64,000 bases of DNA from positions 496,001 through 560,000 of the forward strand of contig NZ_CALFYO010000020.1 of NCBI RefSeq assembly GCF_937952055.1, read 5' to 3'. This document shows positions 50,061 through 59,106 of this stretch, one piece after another. The position numbers and the translations under genes are program-made. The DNA comes from an uncultured Piscinibacter sp. (lineage in GTDB: Bacteria; Pseudomonadota; Gammaproteobacteria; Burkholderiales; Burkholderiaceae_C). The notes under the pieces are model-generated. The model was not told the origin of the DNA. It saw only the letters and a program-made list of their open reading frames with translations, and searched no databases. Numbering within the stretch: the stretch's first letter is position 1; the number at the start of each line of letters is the position of its first letter.

Positions 50061-50687
50061 ATGGCCCGCGGACGTTCGGCCGACTACGACCTCAATCGCG
50101 AGACCATCGTGCGCACGGCCACGCGGCTGTTCGCGCAGCAGGGCTACCCCGGCACCTCGATGAGCGACCTCGCGCGTGCCTGCGGCATCTCCAAGCCGCT
50201 GCTCTACCACTACGTCAGCGACAAGTACCAGTTGCTGCGCGAGATCACCGAAGGCCACGTGACCCGCCTGGAAATGCTGGTCGGCGAGGTGCAAGCCCAG
50301 AAGCTCGCACCGGCCCCGCGCCTGCGCGAGCTCATCCGCCGCTTCGTTCACGAGTACGCCCAGGCGCGCCACGACCACGGCGTGCTGACGCAGGACGTCA
50401 AGTTCCTCGAGACGCGCGACCGCAACCGCGTGCTGCGCAAGGAGCGCGCGGTGGTGTCCGCTTTCGCCGCCACCATCGCTGAAGCGCGTCCGGACCTCGC
50501 CACGGCGGCGCTGGACAAGCCGCTGACCATGCTGCTTTTCGGCATGATCAATTGGATGTTCACCTGGCTGCGGCCCGACGGCACGCTGGGCCACGACGAC
50601 ATGGCACCGATCGTCGCCGACCTCTTCCTCGGCGGGCTCGGCGCAGTGCAGCCCCCGGTAACCCTTTCAGTAGAAGCCCCGAACTGA
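50061..50687 (+). CDS. paaR: TetR-family regulator of the paa operon
   Basis: 208-residue repressor. N-terminal helix-turn-helix RLFAQQGYPGTSMSDLARACGISKPLLYHY with the TetR tyrosine pair; the C-terminal ligand domain is helical. Nine bases after paaE, so it is part of the operon and autoregulated. Probably releases DNA on binding phenylacetyl-CoA, as for PaaR in other betaproteobacteria (recalled, not shown). Confidence 0.85.
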   Translation: MARGRSADYDLNRETIVRTATRLFAQQGYPGTSMSDLARACGISKPLLYHYVSDKYQLLREITEGHVTRLEMLVGEVQAQKLAPAPRLRELIRRFVHEYAQARHDHGVLTQDVKFLETRDRNRVLRKERAVVSAFAATIAEARPDLATAALDKPLTMLLFGMINWMFTWLRPDGTLGHDDMAPIVADLFLGGLGAVQPPVTLSVEAPN

Positions 50688-50690
50688 TTC

Positions 50691-50708
50691 ATCGACCGAT
50701 CAGTCAAT
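50691..50708 (+). promoter_or_regulatory. second TetR-type operator
   Basis: ATCGACCGATCAGTCAAT matches the palindrome at 43794 at 16 of 18 positions. It is 33 bases ahead of the Liv-type binding protein start, so that gene is probably under the same regulator. Confidence 0.65.
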
Positions 50709-50741
50709 AATTTTCCACCCTGCCCTCCGAGGAGACATTCG

Positions 50742-51893
50742 ATGAACTTCAAGCGCCTCTTGCTGCCCGCCCTGCTCGCCCTCCTGGGCGCCACCGGCGC
50801 GGCACGGGCCGACATCACCGTCGGCGTCACGGTCTCGGCCACCGGCCCGGCCGCCTCGCTCGGCATTCCCGAGAAGAACACCATCGAGCTGATGCCCAAG
50901 ACCATCGCCGGGCAGAAGATCAACTACATCGTGCTCGATGACGGCTCCGACACCACCAAGGCGGTGGCGAACACGCGCAAGCTGATCACCGAGGACAAGG
51001 TCGACATCGTGCTCGGCTCGACGATCACGCCGAACTCGCTGGCGATGATCGACGTCGTCGCCGAGAACCAGGTGCCGATGATCTCGATGGCTGCCTCGGC
51101 GCGCATCGTCGAGCCCGTCGACGCGAAGAAGCGCTGGGTGTTCAAGACGCCGCAGAACGACATCATGATGTCGCTGGCGATCGCCACCCACATGGCCAAC
51201 AGCGGCGTGAAGACGGTCGGCTTCATCGGCTTCGCCGACGCCTACGGCGAAGGCTGGTACGGGGAGTTCGCCAAGATCGCCTCGCTCAAGGGCCTGCAGA
51301 TCGTTGCCAACGAGCGCTACGCACGTACCGACACCGCCGTCACCGGGCAGGTGCTGAAGATCATGGGCGCCAAGCCCGACGCGGTACTGATCGCCGGCTC
51401 GGGCACACCGGCGGCGCTGCCGCAGAAGACGCTGAAGGAGCGCGGCTACACCGGCAAGTACTACCAGACGCACGGCGTGGCCAACGCGGACTTCCTGCGC
51501 GTGGGCGGCAAGGACGTCGACGACACCTTCCTGCCCGCCGGCCCGGTGCTGGTGGCCGACCAGCTGCCCACCTCGAATCCCGTGCGCAAGTCGGCGCTGG
51601 CCTATGTCGCGGCCTACGAGGCAGCGCACGGCAAGGGCTCGGTGTCGACCTTCGGCGCCCACGCCTGGGATGCCGGCCTGCTGATGACGGCAGCCATTCC
51701 GGCCGCGCTGAAGAAGGCCCAGCCCGGCACGGCGGCGTTCCGCGCTGCATTGCGCGACGCGCTGGAGCAGGTGAAGGACCTGCCCGGTGCGCACGGGATC
51801 TTCAGCATGTCGCCGACCGACCATCTCGGCCTGGACCAGCGGGCACGCGTGATGGTGAAGATCCAGAACGGCGCCTGGAAGTACCAACCCTGA
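50742..51893 (+). CDS. ABC transporter substrate-binding protein (Liv/branched-chain type)
   Basis: 383-residue periplasmic type 1 binding protein. Signal peptide LLLPALLALLGATGAARA, then ADITVGVTVSATGPAASLGIP as in LivJ/UrtA-like proteins; VDIVLGSTITPNSLAMIDV and GFIGFADAYGEGWYGEF are typical. No permease or ATPase genes follow. The shared operator suggests it binds phenylacetate or a related aromatic acid; this is inferred. Confidence 0.88.
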   Translation: MNFKRLLLPALLALLGATGAARADITVGVTVSATGPAASLGIPEKNTIELMPKTIAGQKINYIVLDDGSDTTKAVANTRKLITEDKVDIVLGSTITPNSLAMIDVVAENQVPMISMAASARIVEPVDAKKRWVFKTPQNDIMMSLAIATHMANSGVKTVGFIGFADAYGEGWYGEFAKIASLKGLQIVANERYARTDTAVTGQVLKIMGAKPDAVLIAGSGTPAALPQKTLKERGYTGKYYQTHGVANADFLRVGGKDVDDTFLPAGPVLVADQLPTSNPVRKSALAYVAAYEAAHGKGSVSTFGAHAWDAGLLMTAAIPAALKKAQPGTAAFRAALRDALEQVKDLPGAHGIFSMSPTDHLGLDQRARVMVKIQNGAWKYQP

Positions 51894-51918
51894 GCCAGCT
51901 TGGTGCTCGCCGACGGCG

Positions 51919-51941
51919 AAGGGGGCCTGCGGGCCCCCTTT
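51919..51941 (+). terminator. intrinsic terminator after the binding-protein gene
   Basis: AAGGGGGCC / TGCG / GGCCCCCTT stem followed by T, 26 bases after the stop at 51893. Short U-run, GC-rich stem. Confidence 0.75.
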
Positions 51942-51954
51942 ATCATTCGTGCCG

Positions 51955-53184
51955 ATGACCCGAGCCTCTGACTTCGACGCCGTGATCGTCGGTGCCGGAG
52001 CCGCCGGGCTTCATTGCGCGGGCATTGCCGGCCAGCTCGGCGCCCGGGTGCTGCTCCTGGACCACTCGGCCAAGGTGGCCGAGAAGATCCGCATTTCCGG
52101 CGGCGGGCGCTGCAACTTCACCAACCGCGACACGACGCCGGCGAACTTCCTCTCCGACAATCCGCACTTCTGCCGCTCGGCGCTGGCGCGCTACACGCCG
52201 GCGGACTTCATCGCTCTGGTGAACCGGCACGGCATCGCCTGGCACGAGAAGCACAGGGGCCAGCTGTTCTGCGACCGCTCCGCCGAGGACGTCATCGGCA
52301 TGCTGCTGCGCGAGTGCGAGGCCGGCGGCGTGGTGCGGCGCCAGCCCTGCGCGGTGCGCGCCGTGCGGCATGCGGGCGAAGCGTTCGAACTCGACACCGA
52401 CGCCGGCACGGTACGCGCACCGAGACTCGTCGTCGCCACCGGCGGCCTGTCGGTCCCGAAGATCGGCGCCACCGACTTCGGCCACCGGCTGGCCCAGCAG
52501 TTTGGCCACCGCATCGTGCCAACGCGGCCGGGACTGGTGCCCTTGACCTTCGACGCCGCCGGCTGGGCACCCTTCGTGCCGTTGGCCGGCATCTCGCTCG
52601 AGGTCGGCATCGAGGCCGGCAGCGGCAAGTCGCGCGGCCGTTTCGTCGAGGACCTGCTCTTCACCCACCGCGGCCTGAGCGGCCCGGCGGTCTTGCAGGC
52701 CTCGAACTACTGGCACGACGGCGAGCCGCTGCGCATCGACTTGGCGCAGGGCCACGCACTGGCGGAGGAACTGCTGCTGGCCAAGCGCAGCTCGCGCCGG
52801 CAGTTCGGCAACGAGCTCGCGGAGCGGCTGCCGCGGCGGCTGGCCGAGGCCTGGCTCGCCGCCCGCCCGGGCTGGGCGGCACGGCCGCTGGCCGAGATGC
52901 GCGACCAGGACCTGCGCGAGCTGGCCGCCGGCCTGCAGCGCTGGGAGATCGTGCCCGACGGCAGCGAGGGCTACCGCAAGGCCGAGGTGACGCTGGGCGG
53001 TGTGGACACCCGCGAACTGAGCTCACAGTCGATGGAAAGCCGCCTCGCGCCCGGGCTGCACTTCATCGGTGAGGTGGTCGACGTCACCGGCTGGCTCGGC
53101 GGTTACAATTTCCAGTGGGCCTGGGCCAGCGCCGCCGCCTGCGCGCGCGCCCTGGCGGCGCGCCCCGTGGAGAGTGCCCACTGA
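51955..53184 (+). CDS. BaiN/HI0933-family NAD(P)/FAD oxidoreductase
   Basis: 409-residue flavoprotein of the YhiN/HI0933 family. FAD dinucleotide motif DAVIVGAGAAGLHCAG, then KVAEKIRISGGGRCNFTNRD (family hallmark), VVATGGLSVPKIGATDFG, and the C-terminal GEVVDVTGWLGGYNFQWAWAS. Function is unknown in most species. ATG at 51955; a GTG six bases earlier is possible. Confidence 0.9.
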   Translation: MTRASDFDAVIVGAGAAGLHCAGIAGQLGARVLLLDHSAKVAEKIRISGGGRCNFTNRDTTPANFLSDNPHFCRSALARYTPADFIALVNRHGIAWHEKHRGQLFCDRSAEDVIGMLLRECEAGGVVRRQPCAVRAVRHAGEAFELDTDAGTVRAPRLVVATGGLSVPKIGATDFGHRLAQQFGHRIVPTRPGLVPLTFDAAGWAPFVPLAGISLEVGIEAGSGKSRGRFVEDLLFTHRGLSGPAVLQASNYWHDGEPLRIDLAQGHALAEELLLAKRSSRRQFGNELAERLPRRLAEAWLAARPGWAARPLAEMRDQDLRELAAGLQRWEIVPDGSEGYRKAEVTLGGVDTRELSSQSMESRLAPGLHFIGEVVDVTGWLGGYNFQWAWASAAACARALAARPVESAH

Positions 53185-53192
53185 CCGCCGGC

Positions 53193-53220
53193 TTGCATGC
53201 GACCCGTTCCGGCATATAAT
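53193..53220 (+). promoter_or_regulatory. rpsU promoter
   Basis: TTGCAT at 53193-53198, a 16-base spacer and a perfect TATAAT at 53215-53220, giving a leader of about 110 bases to the rpsU ATG at 53339. Confidence 0.65.
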
Positions 53221-53338
53221 CGCGGTCTTTGCTGGCAAACCCGCGCCGCGATTGCGGGGGCGGCCGCGGACAGGAACTCCGGACCCTTCTGACCGTTGCC
53301 ACTCGCAACACCGAGCGCATCTCAACCCAACTTTCTAC

Positions 53339-53551
53339 ATGACTACGATTCGCGTCAAAGAAAACGAGCCGTTCGACGTGGCACTGCGCCGCTTCAAGCG
53401 CACCATCGAGAAACTCGGGCTGCTGACGGACCTGCGCGCCCGCGAGTTCTACGAGAAGCCCACCGCCGAGCGCAAGCGCAAGAAGGCTGCGGCCGTCAAG
53501 CGCCACTTCAAGCGCGTTCGCAGCATGCAGTTGCCGAAGAAGCTGTACTGA
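53339..53551 (+). CDS. rpsU: 30S ribosomal protein S21
   Basis: 70-residue basic protein with the S21 pattern: TTIRVKENEPFDVALRRFKR, then AREFYEKPTAERKRKKAAAVKRH. Needed for initiation on the 30S subunit. Preceded by a sigma-70 promoter and followed by an intrinsic terminator before yqeY, the usual rpsU start of the macromolecular synthesis region. Confidence 0.97.
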   Translation: MTTIRVKENEPFDVALRRFKRTIEKLGLLTDLRAREFYEKPTAERKRKKAAAVKRHFKRVRSMQLPKKLY

Positions 53552-53569
53552 ACTTCCGGCCGCCTACCG

Positions 53570-53597
53570 AAGCCCGCAGCCGTCCTGCGGGCTTTGT
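53570..53597 (+). terminator. intrinsic terminator between rpsU and yqeY
   Basis: AAGCCCGCAG / CCGTC / CTGCGGGCTT stem-loop with a short T-run, 18 bases after the rpsU stop; probably a partial attenuator letting rpsU be expressed above yqeY. Confidence 0.7.
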
Positions 53598-53614
53598 CGC
53601 TTCTGGAGTCGAGC

Positions 53615-54061
53615 ATGAGCCTCAAGGACCGCATCACCGAAGACATGAAGGCCGCCATGCGTGCCAAGGAAGCCGCCCGGCTGCTGACCATCCGCGGCCT
53701 GATGGCGGCGATGAAGCAGAGGGAAGTCGACGAGCGCGTCGAGCTCGACGACGCGGCCATCATCGGCATCGTCGACAAGCTGATCAAGCAGCGCAAGGAC
53801 TCGATCGCGCAGTTCGGCGCCGCCGGCCGCGCCGACCTGGTTGAGAAGGAGACCGCGGAGCTCCAGGTTCTGGAGGGCTACCTGCCAGCACGCCTGTCGG
53901 CCGAGGAGATCACGGCCCAGGTGGCGGCCATCGTGGCCGAACTCGGCGCCGCCGGAGCGGGCGACATGGGCAAGGTGATGGGCGCCGCAAAGGCAAGGCT
54001 CGCGGGCAAGGCCGACATGGCCCTCGTGTCCGCAGCGGTCAAGCAGGCGCTGGCGCCCTGA
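53615..54061 (+). CDS. yqeY: GatB/YqeY domain protein
   Basis: 148-residue all-helical YqeY protein (MSLKDRITEDMKAAMRAKEAARLL, LEGYLPARLSAEEI, GDMGKVMGAAKARLAGKAD). Related to the tail domain of GatB amidotransferase; function in vivo is unclear. Usual neighbour of rpsU. Confidence 0.95.
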   Translation: MSLKDRITEDMKAAMRAKEAARLLTIRGLMAAMKQREVDERVELDDAAIIGIVDKLIKQRKDSIAQFGAAGRADLVEKETAELQVLEGYLPARLSAEEITAQVAAIVAELGAAGAGDMGKVMGAAKARLAGKADMALVSAAVKQALAP

Positions 54062-54073
54062 GGTGAGTCGAAC

Positions 54074-54430
54074 ATGAGCCATACCCCCCACCATCCGTTC
54101 CTGCGTCAGATCGCGGCCGATGTGTGCGTCGCCCCGCAGCTCACTCCGGAGATCATGGCCGAACTGGCCGCGCTGGGCTTCAAGAGTATCGTCAACAACC
54201 GGCCCGACTTCGAGGAGGGCGCCGCCCAGCCGACCAGCGCGCAGATGGAGGCAGCCGCCCGCGCCGCCGGCCTGGAGTACGCCTACCTGCCCGTGCAGTC
54301 GGCCCACCAGTCGCCCGATCAGATCGAGCGCATGGCCGAGCTGCTTGCCACGCTCCCGCGCCCGATGGTCGCCTTCTGCCGCAGCGGCGCGCGCTCGGGC
54401 AAGCTCTACCAGGCTGCCGTCGCGCGCTGA
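54074..54430 (+). CDS. TIGR01244-family phosphatase/sulfur-transferase-like protein
   Basis: 118-residue protein of the DSP-like (BLH) fold. P-loop FCRSGARSGKLYQ (CX5R) near the C-terminus and SIVNNRPDFEEG near the start. Homologues act with sulfide or glutathione persulfide, or as fused domains in sulfur oxygenases; here stand-alone. Biochemical role uncertain. Confidence 0.87.
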   Translation: MSHTPHHPFLRQIAADVCVAPQLTPEIMAELAALGFKSIVNNRPDFEEGAAQPTSAQMEAAARAAGLEYAYLPVQSAHQSPDQIERMAELLATLPRPMVAFCRSGARSGKLYQAAVAR

Positions 54431-54463
54431 GCGCGGCGCGGCGCGCCCCCTGCCCCTCCAGCC

Positions 54464-55843
54464 ATGCGCCCGCGCTCGACCTTCCTGCTGCTGGCGATCC
54501 TGCCGCTGCTGCTGACGCTGTCGCTGATCGCGGTGGCGATGTTCCAGCAGCAGCAGGACCTGTCCCGCCGCGAGCGGCAGGTGATCGAGCAGGCCACCAT
54601 GGCCGCCAAGGAGGCCGAGCTGCTCAACCTGGCCGGCATGGCGCGCAGCGCGCTGACCCCGCTGTACGAGTCGCGCCGCGACGACCCCGAGACCATCGCC
54701 GAGGCGCTGCGCCTGCTGGCCCGGCTCGACTACGGCATCGACGGCTACTTCTTCGTCTTCGACACCGGCGGGCGCAACCTGCAGCACCCGCGCCAGCCTG
54801 AGCTGCAGGGCCAGGACCTCTGGAACCTGCGCGACACCCAGGGCGTGCCGGTGATCCGCGAGCTCATCGCCCGCGCCCACGAGGGCGGCGGCTTCGTGCG
54901 CTACCTGTGGGAGAAGCCGTCGACCCGCAAGCTGGCACCCAAGCTGGCCTATGCGATCTCGATGCCGCGCTGGAACATGGTGATCGGCACCGGCGTCTAC
55001 CTCGACGACATCCAGGTCACCCTGGCACGGCTGGATGCCCAGGTCGACGAGAACATCGCCAAGACGATGTGGTGGATCGCCGGCATCGCAGTGCTCGGCG
55101 TGGTGCTGATCGCAGGCAGCGGGCTGGCGCTGAACCTCAGCGATGCGCGCGTGGCCGACGGCAAGCTGCGCAACCTGGCCCGCCAGGTGGTGAAGTCGCA
55201 GGAAGACGAGCGCGCCCACCTGTCTCGCGAGCTGCACGACAGCACCAGCCAGACGCTGGTGTCGATCAAGCTGCTGCTCGAGTCGGCGGCCAGCCAGCTC
55301 GGCCGCGAGCGCACGCCGGCCGCGCTGCATCGCGCCGTGCAACGGCTGGGCGATGCGCTGCACGAGGTGCGCCGCATCTCGCACCGCCTGCGCCCCGCCG
55401 AACTCGACACGCTGGGCCTGCCCGCCGCGCTCGACGACCTGGCTGAGGAATTCAATCAGCACGGCCGCGTACGGGTGGCGCTGCAGCTGTGGGGCGACGC
55501 GCAGGCGCTGCCGGACGAGGTCAACACCGTGCTGTTCCGCGTGGTGCAGGAGTCGCTGACCAACATCGAGAAGCACGCCCGCGCCACACGCGTGAACGTG
55601 CGGCTGATCTTCCACGCCAGCGGCCTGCGACTGCGCATCGTCGATGACGGCGTGGGCTTCGACGTTCCGACGATCCGGGCCGACCCGCGCCGCGGCATCG
55701 GCATGCGCAACATGCGCGAACGCGTGGAGTCCATCGGCGGCAGCTTCAGCATCGAGTCGCGCCCCGGGCGCACCGCCGTGCTGGCCGACCTGCCCACCGA
55801 GGCGATCCAACGGCTGCGTGCGCCGCAGCAGGCGGCGGCCTGA
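54464..55843 (+). CDS. sensor histidine kinase with Cache domain
   Basis: 459 residues. A signal-anchor helix (FLLLAILPLLLTLSLIAVAMF), a periplasmic single Cache_2 domain (YGIDGYFFVFDTGGRNL, GGGFVRYLW, MVIGTGVYLDDIQ), a second membrane helix near 205-225, then HisKA_3 with phospho-His in LSRELHDSTSQTLVSI and the ATPase domain (NIEKHARATRVNV, DDGVGFD, GIGMRNMRERV). Pairs with the regulator that overlaps its stop. The TRAP genes follow, so its ligand is probably the TRAP substrate (organic acid); inferred. Confidence 0.93.
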   Translation: MRPRSTFLLLAILPLLLTLSLIAVAMFQQQQDLSRRERQVIEQATMAAKEAELLNLAGMARSALTPLYESRRDDPETIAEALRLLARLDYGIDGYFFVFDTGGRNLQHPRQPELQGQDLWNLRDTQGVPVIRELIARAHEGGGFVRYLWEKPSTRKLAPKLAYAISMPRWNMVIGTGVYLDDIQVTLARLDAQVDENIAKTMWWIAGIAVLGVVLIAGSGLALNLSDARVADGKLRNLARQVVKSQEDERAHLSRELHDSTSQTLVSIKLLLESAASQLGRERTPAALHRAVQRLGDALHEVRRISHRLRPAELDTLGLPAALDDLAEEFNQHGRVRVALQLWGDAQALPDEVNTVLFRVVQESLTNIEKHARATRVNVRLIFHASGLRLRIVDDGVGFDVPTIRADPRRGIGMRNMRERVESIGGSFSIESRPGRTAVLADLPTEAIQRLRAPQQAAA

Positions 55844-56463
55844 TGGGCACGCGCATCCTGCTCGTCGACGACCACCCGTTGGTGCGCGAGGGCCTGCGTG
55901 CGCGACTGGCCGACACGCCGGGCATCGAGGTGGTCGGTGAAGCCGGCGATGCCGCGCAGGCCTTCACCCGGGTGGCCATGCTGCTGCCCGACCTGGTGCT
56001 GATGGACGTGGGCATGAAGCAGGTCAACGGCATCGAACTGGCCGCGCGGCTGCGCGAGAAGCATCCGGCGCTACGCGTGCTGATGCTGAGCATGTACGAC
56101 AACCCCGAGTACGTTCACCGTGCGCTGGCTGCCGGCGCCATGGGCTACGTGCTGAAGGAGGCACCGTCGGAGGAGATCGTCCAGGCCATTGTCGCCGTGG
56201 CAGCCGGTCGCCATTTCCTCGGCTCGGGCCTGGCGGCCACATCGGGCCGCCCCGACGATGGCCGACCGCTGCTGTCGGCCCGCGAATCCGAGATCCTGCG
56301 CTGCCTGGCCGACGGCATGGCCAGCAAGCAGGTGGCCGAGGCGCTGGGCATGAGCGTGCGCACCGTCGAGACGCACCGGCAGAACATCCGCCGCAAGCTC
56401 GGCCTGGCCGGCCAGGCCGAGCTCATCAAGTACGCCGTCGAGCGCTGCCGCGGGCCTGCGTAA
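55843..56463 (+). CDS. LuxR/NarL-type response regulator
   Basis: 206 residues. Receiver domain ILLVDDHPLVREGLRARL with phospho-acceptor D55 (LVLMDVGM) and K (LKEAPSEE). C-terminal LuxR helix-turn-helix SARESEILRCLADGMASKQVAEALGMS with the recognition helix VRTVETHRQNIRRKL. Start overlaps the kinase stop (TGATG). Probably activates the TRAP genes 95 bases downstream. Confidence 0.94.
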   Translation: MGTRILLVDDHPLVREGLRARLADTPGIEVVGEAGDAAQAFTRVAMLLPDLVLMDVGMKQVNGIELAARLREKHPALRVLMLSMYDNPEYVHRALAAGAMGYVLKEAPSEEIVQAIVAVAAGRHFLGSGLAATSGRPDDGRPLLSARESEILRCLADGMASKQVAEALGMSVRTVETHRQNIRRKLGLAGQAELIKYAVERCRGPA

Positions 56464-56556
56464 TTCCACGTACCGGTTTCACCGGTTGCGCTGGGGCCGC
56501 GGGCGAGGTCTGATCGGCACAATGCGGCGCAGACCGCGCCACCCTCGGAGATCCCC

Positions 56557-57195
56557 TTGAACGCCCTGCTTCCCCTCTCGAGCCTGATCGACCGCTTCAG
56601 TAACGGCATCGGACACCTCGTGCGATGGTTCGTCCTGGCGGCGGTTCTCATCAGCGCCACCAACGCCATCGTGCGCAAGGCCTTCAACATCAGCTCGAAC
56701 GCCTTCCTCGAGGTGCAGTGGTACCTGTTCGCCGCGGTGTTCATGCTCGGCGCGGGCTACGCCTTCCTGCGCAACGTGCACGTGCGCATCGACTTCATCG
56801 CCAACAAGCTGTCGCGGCGCACCAACGCGGTGATCGACGTGCTGGGCATCGTGATCTTCCTGATCCCGTTGTGCCTGATCATGATCACGCTGAGTTGGCC
56901 GCTGTTCGTCAATGCCTGGGACAGCGGCGAGATGTCCCAGAACGCCGGCGGGCTGATCCGCTGGCCCGTCTACCTGCTGATCCCGGTGGGCTTCACCATC
57001 CTGCTGCTGCAGGGCGTCTCCGAGCTGATCAAGCGGCTGGCCTTCCTGCAGGGAGCGATTCCCGAACCCTTCAGCGTCGAGCACCACAAGTCGGAGGAGG
57101 AGGAACTCGCCGAGGAGCTCGCCGCCGAGGCCGAGCGCCATGAGCAGGAACTGCTGGCCCGGCGCCAGAACAACGACAAGAACGAGGCACGCTGA
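56557..57195 (+). CDS. dctQ: TRAP transporter small permease (DctQ type)
   Basis: 212-residue membrane protein with four helices, starting at TTG (56557) preceded by CGGAG. Segments LVRWFVLAAVLISATNAIVRKAF, EVQWYLFAAVFMLGAGYAF and RNVHVRIDFIANKLSRRTN are DctQ traits. The C-terminal 40 residues are highly charged (SEEEELAEELAAEAERHEQE). Forms the membrane complex with the dctM gene 3 bases downstream. Confidence 0.9.
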   Translation: MNALLPLSSLIDRFSNGIGHLVRWFVLAAVLISATNAIVRKAFNISSNAFLEVQWYLFAAVFMLGAGYAFLRNVHVRIDFIANKLSRRTNAVIDVLGIVIFLIPLCLIMITLSWPLFVNAWDSGEMSQNAGGLIRWPVYLLIPVGFTILLLQGVSELIKRLAFLQGAIPEPFSVEHHKSEEEELAEELAAEAERHEQELLARRQNNDKNEAR

Positions 57196-57198
57196 GCC

Positions 57199-59016
57199 AT
57201 GGTCGAGTTCATCACCCAGAACTTCGTCCCGCTGATGTTCGCGGGGCTGTTCGTCTTCCTGCTGTCGGGCATTCCGGTCGCATTCGGCCTCGCCGCCACC
57301 GGATTGCTGTTCGGCTTCATCGGCATGGAAGCCGGCCTGTTCGGCAGCAACCTGTTCCAAGCGCTGCCGCTGCGGGTGTTCGGCATCATGCAGAACGACA
57401 CGCTGCTGGCGATTCCGTTTTTTACCTTCATGGGCATCGTGCTCGAGCGTTCCGGCATGGCCGAAGACTTGCTCGAGACGGTCGGTCAGGTGTTCGGCCC
57501 GGTGCGTGGTGGCCTGGCCGTGGCGGTGATCCTGGTGGGCGCGCTGCTGGCCGCGACCACCGGCGTGGTGGCTGCGGCGGTGATCAGCATGGGCCTGATC
57601 TCGCTGCCGATCATGCTGCGCTACGGCTACAACCGCACCATCGCCACCGGGACCATCACCGCCTCGGGCACGCTGGCGCAGGCCATCCCCCCCTCGCTGG
57701 TGCTGATCGTGCTGGCCGACCAGCTGGGCCGCTCGGTCGGCGACATGTACGCCGGCGCGCTGATCCCCGGCCTGCTGCTGGTCGGGCTGTACCTCGCCTT
57801 CGTGGTGCTGGTGGCCATCGTCAAGCCCTCGTGGATGCCGGCGCTGCCGCACGAGGCGCGCATCTACCGCGAGCCCAACGGTTCCAGCGGCCACCGCTCG
57901 CTGCTGGCGCTGCTCGTGCTGTGCGCCGGCGTCGGTTGGGCCTGGTCGAGGGTGCACCAGTCGGTCATCAACCCGCTGATCGACCGTCAGCTGCCGGCAC
58001 CGGGCGACGAGATCGTCATCCTCTCGATGACGGTGGCCTCGGTGCTCGCGCTGGTGCTGGCACTGGTCAACAAGCTGCTCAGAATCGGCCTGCTGTCGAG
58101 GCTGACCGAGCAGGTCACCTTCGTGCTGATCCCCCCGCTGGTGCTGATCTTCCTCGTGCTCGGTACCATCTTCCTGGGCATCGCCACGCCGACCGAGGGC
58201 GGCGCGATGGGTGCGCTCGGCGCGCTGATCATGGCGGTGTCGCGCAACCGCATGTCTCGCAAGCTGATGGTGCAGGCACTGGACAGCACCGCCCGGCTGT
58301 CGATCTTTGTGCTGTTCATCCTGATCGGCTCGACGGTGTTTAGCTTCACCTTCAACGCCGCCGACGGCCACATCTGGGTCGAGCATCTGTTCGACAACAT
58401 GCCCGGCGGCGCGCTGGGCTTCCTGATCGTGGTGAACATCCTGGTGTTCATCCTGGGCATGTTCATCGACTTCTTCGAGATCGCGTTCATCGTGATCCCG
58501 ATCCTGGCGCCGGTGGCCAACAAGATCCTGCCCGAGCTGCTGCCCGAAGGCACCCCACCCAACATGGCGCTGGTGTGGTTCGGTGTGATCATCGCGATGA
58601 ACCTGCAGACCTCGTTCCTGACACCGCCGTTCGGCTTCGCCCTCTTCTACCTGCGCAGCGTCGCGGCCCGCAAGGACTACAAGGACCGCATCACGGGCGA
58701 GACGATCCCGGCCGTCACCACTCCGCAGATCTACAAGGGTTCGATCGCCTTCATCGTGCTGCAGGTCGTCATGGTGGCGGCCGTGATTGCCTTTCCGAAC
58801 CTGGTTACCGGCGGCATCGACAAGGGCGTCACCATCGATGCCGACAAGGCGCTCGAGATGCTGCAGAAGCAGGACACCGGCTCGCGCCCGGCGGATCCGA
58901 TGGCCGGCTTCGACGTGCCGGCCGCCGCGTCGGCGCCGGAGAGCGCCGCACCCGAGCAGAAGGACGACCCCATGAAGGGCCTGCTCGAATCGATCAAGGA
59001 GGACCAGAAGAAGTAA
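57199..59016 (+). CDS. dctM: TRAP transporter large permease (DctM type)
   Basis: 605-residue integral membrane permease, about 12 helices, longer than the usual 430 residues because of an extended middle (residues 205-290) and a C-terminal tail (SRPADPMAGFDVPAAASAP). Signatures FVFLLSGIPVAFGLAATGLLF, AIPFFTFMGIVLERSGMAEDL and LGMFIDFFEIAFIVIPIL. Elongated DctM forms of this type occur in keto-acid or mannitol TRAP systems. Followed by a terminator. Confidence 0.93.
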   Translation: MVEFITQNFVPLMFAGLFVFLLSGIPVAFGLAATGLLFGFIGMEAGLFGSNLFQALPLRVFGIMQNDTLLAIPFFTFMGIVLERSGMAEDLLETVGQVFGPVRGGLAVAVILVGALLAATTGVVAAAVISMGLISLPIMLRYGYNRTIATGTITASGTLAQAIPPSLVLIVLADQLGRSVGDMYAGALIPGLLLVGLYLAFVVLVAIVKPSWMPALPHEARIYREPNGSSGHRSLLALLVLCAGVGWAWSRVHQSVINPLIDRQLPAPGDEIVILSMTVASVLALVLALVNKLLRIGLLSRLTEQVTFVLIPPLVLIFLVLGTIFLGIATPTEGGAMGALGALIMAVSRNRMSRKLMVQALDSTARLSIFVLFILIGSTVFSFTFNAADGHIWVEHLFDNMPGGALGFLIVVNILVFILGMFIDFFEIAFIVIPILAPVANKILPELLPEGTPPNMALVWFGVIIAMNLQTSFLTPPFGFALFYLRSVAARKDYKDRITGETIPAVTTPQIYKGSIAFIVLQVVMVAAVIAFPNLVTGGIDKGVTIDADKALEMLQKQDTGSRPADPMAGFDVPAAASAPESAAPEQKDDPMKGLLESIKEDQKK

Positions 59017-59059
59017 CCCCGTCCGCACCGGCCCGGATCGCCGCCGGGCCGGGCACGAA

Positions 59060-59083
59060 AAAGCCCCGCCGAGGCGGGGCTTT
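59060..59083. terminator. bidirectional terminator between dctM and dctP
   Basis: AAAGCCCCGC / CGAG / GCGGGGCTTT stem-loop with A-run and T-run, 43 bases after the dctM stop at 59016 and 23 bases after the convergent dctP stop at 59107. Confidence 0.85.
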
Positions 59084-59106
59084 CTTCTGGACGGACGCGG
59101 TGCCGA

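Noticed and set aside
56479..59028. 849-codon open frame antisense to dctQM
   Set aside because: Shadow of the membrane protein genes; very rich in Gln/Asp/His and without family motifs.
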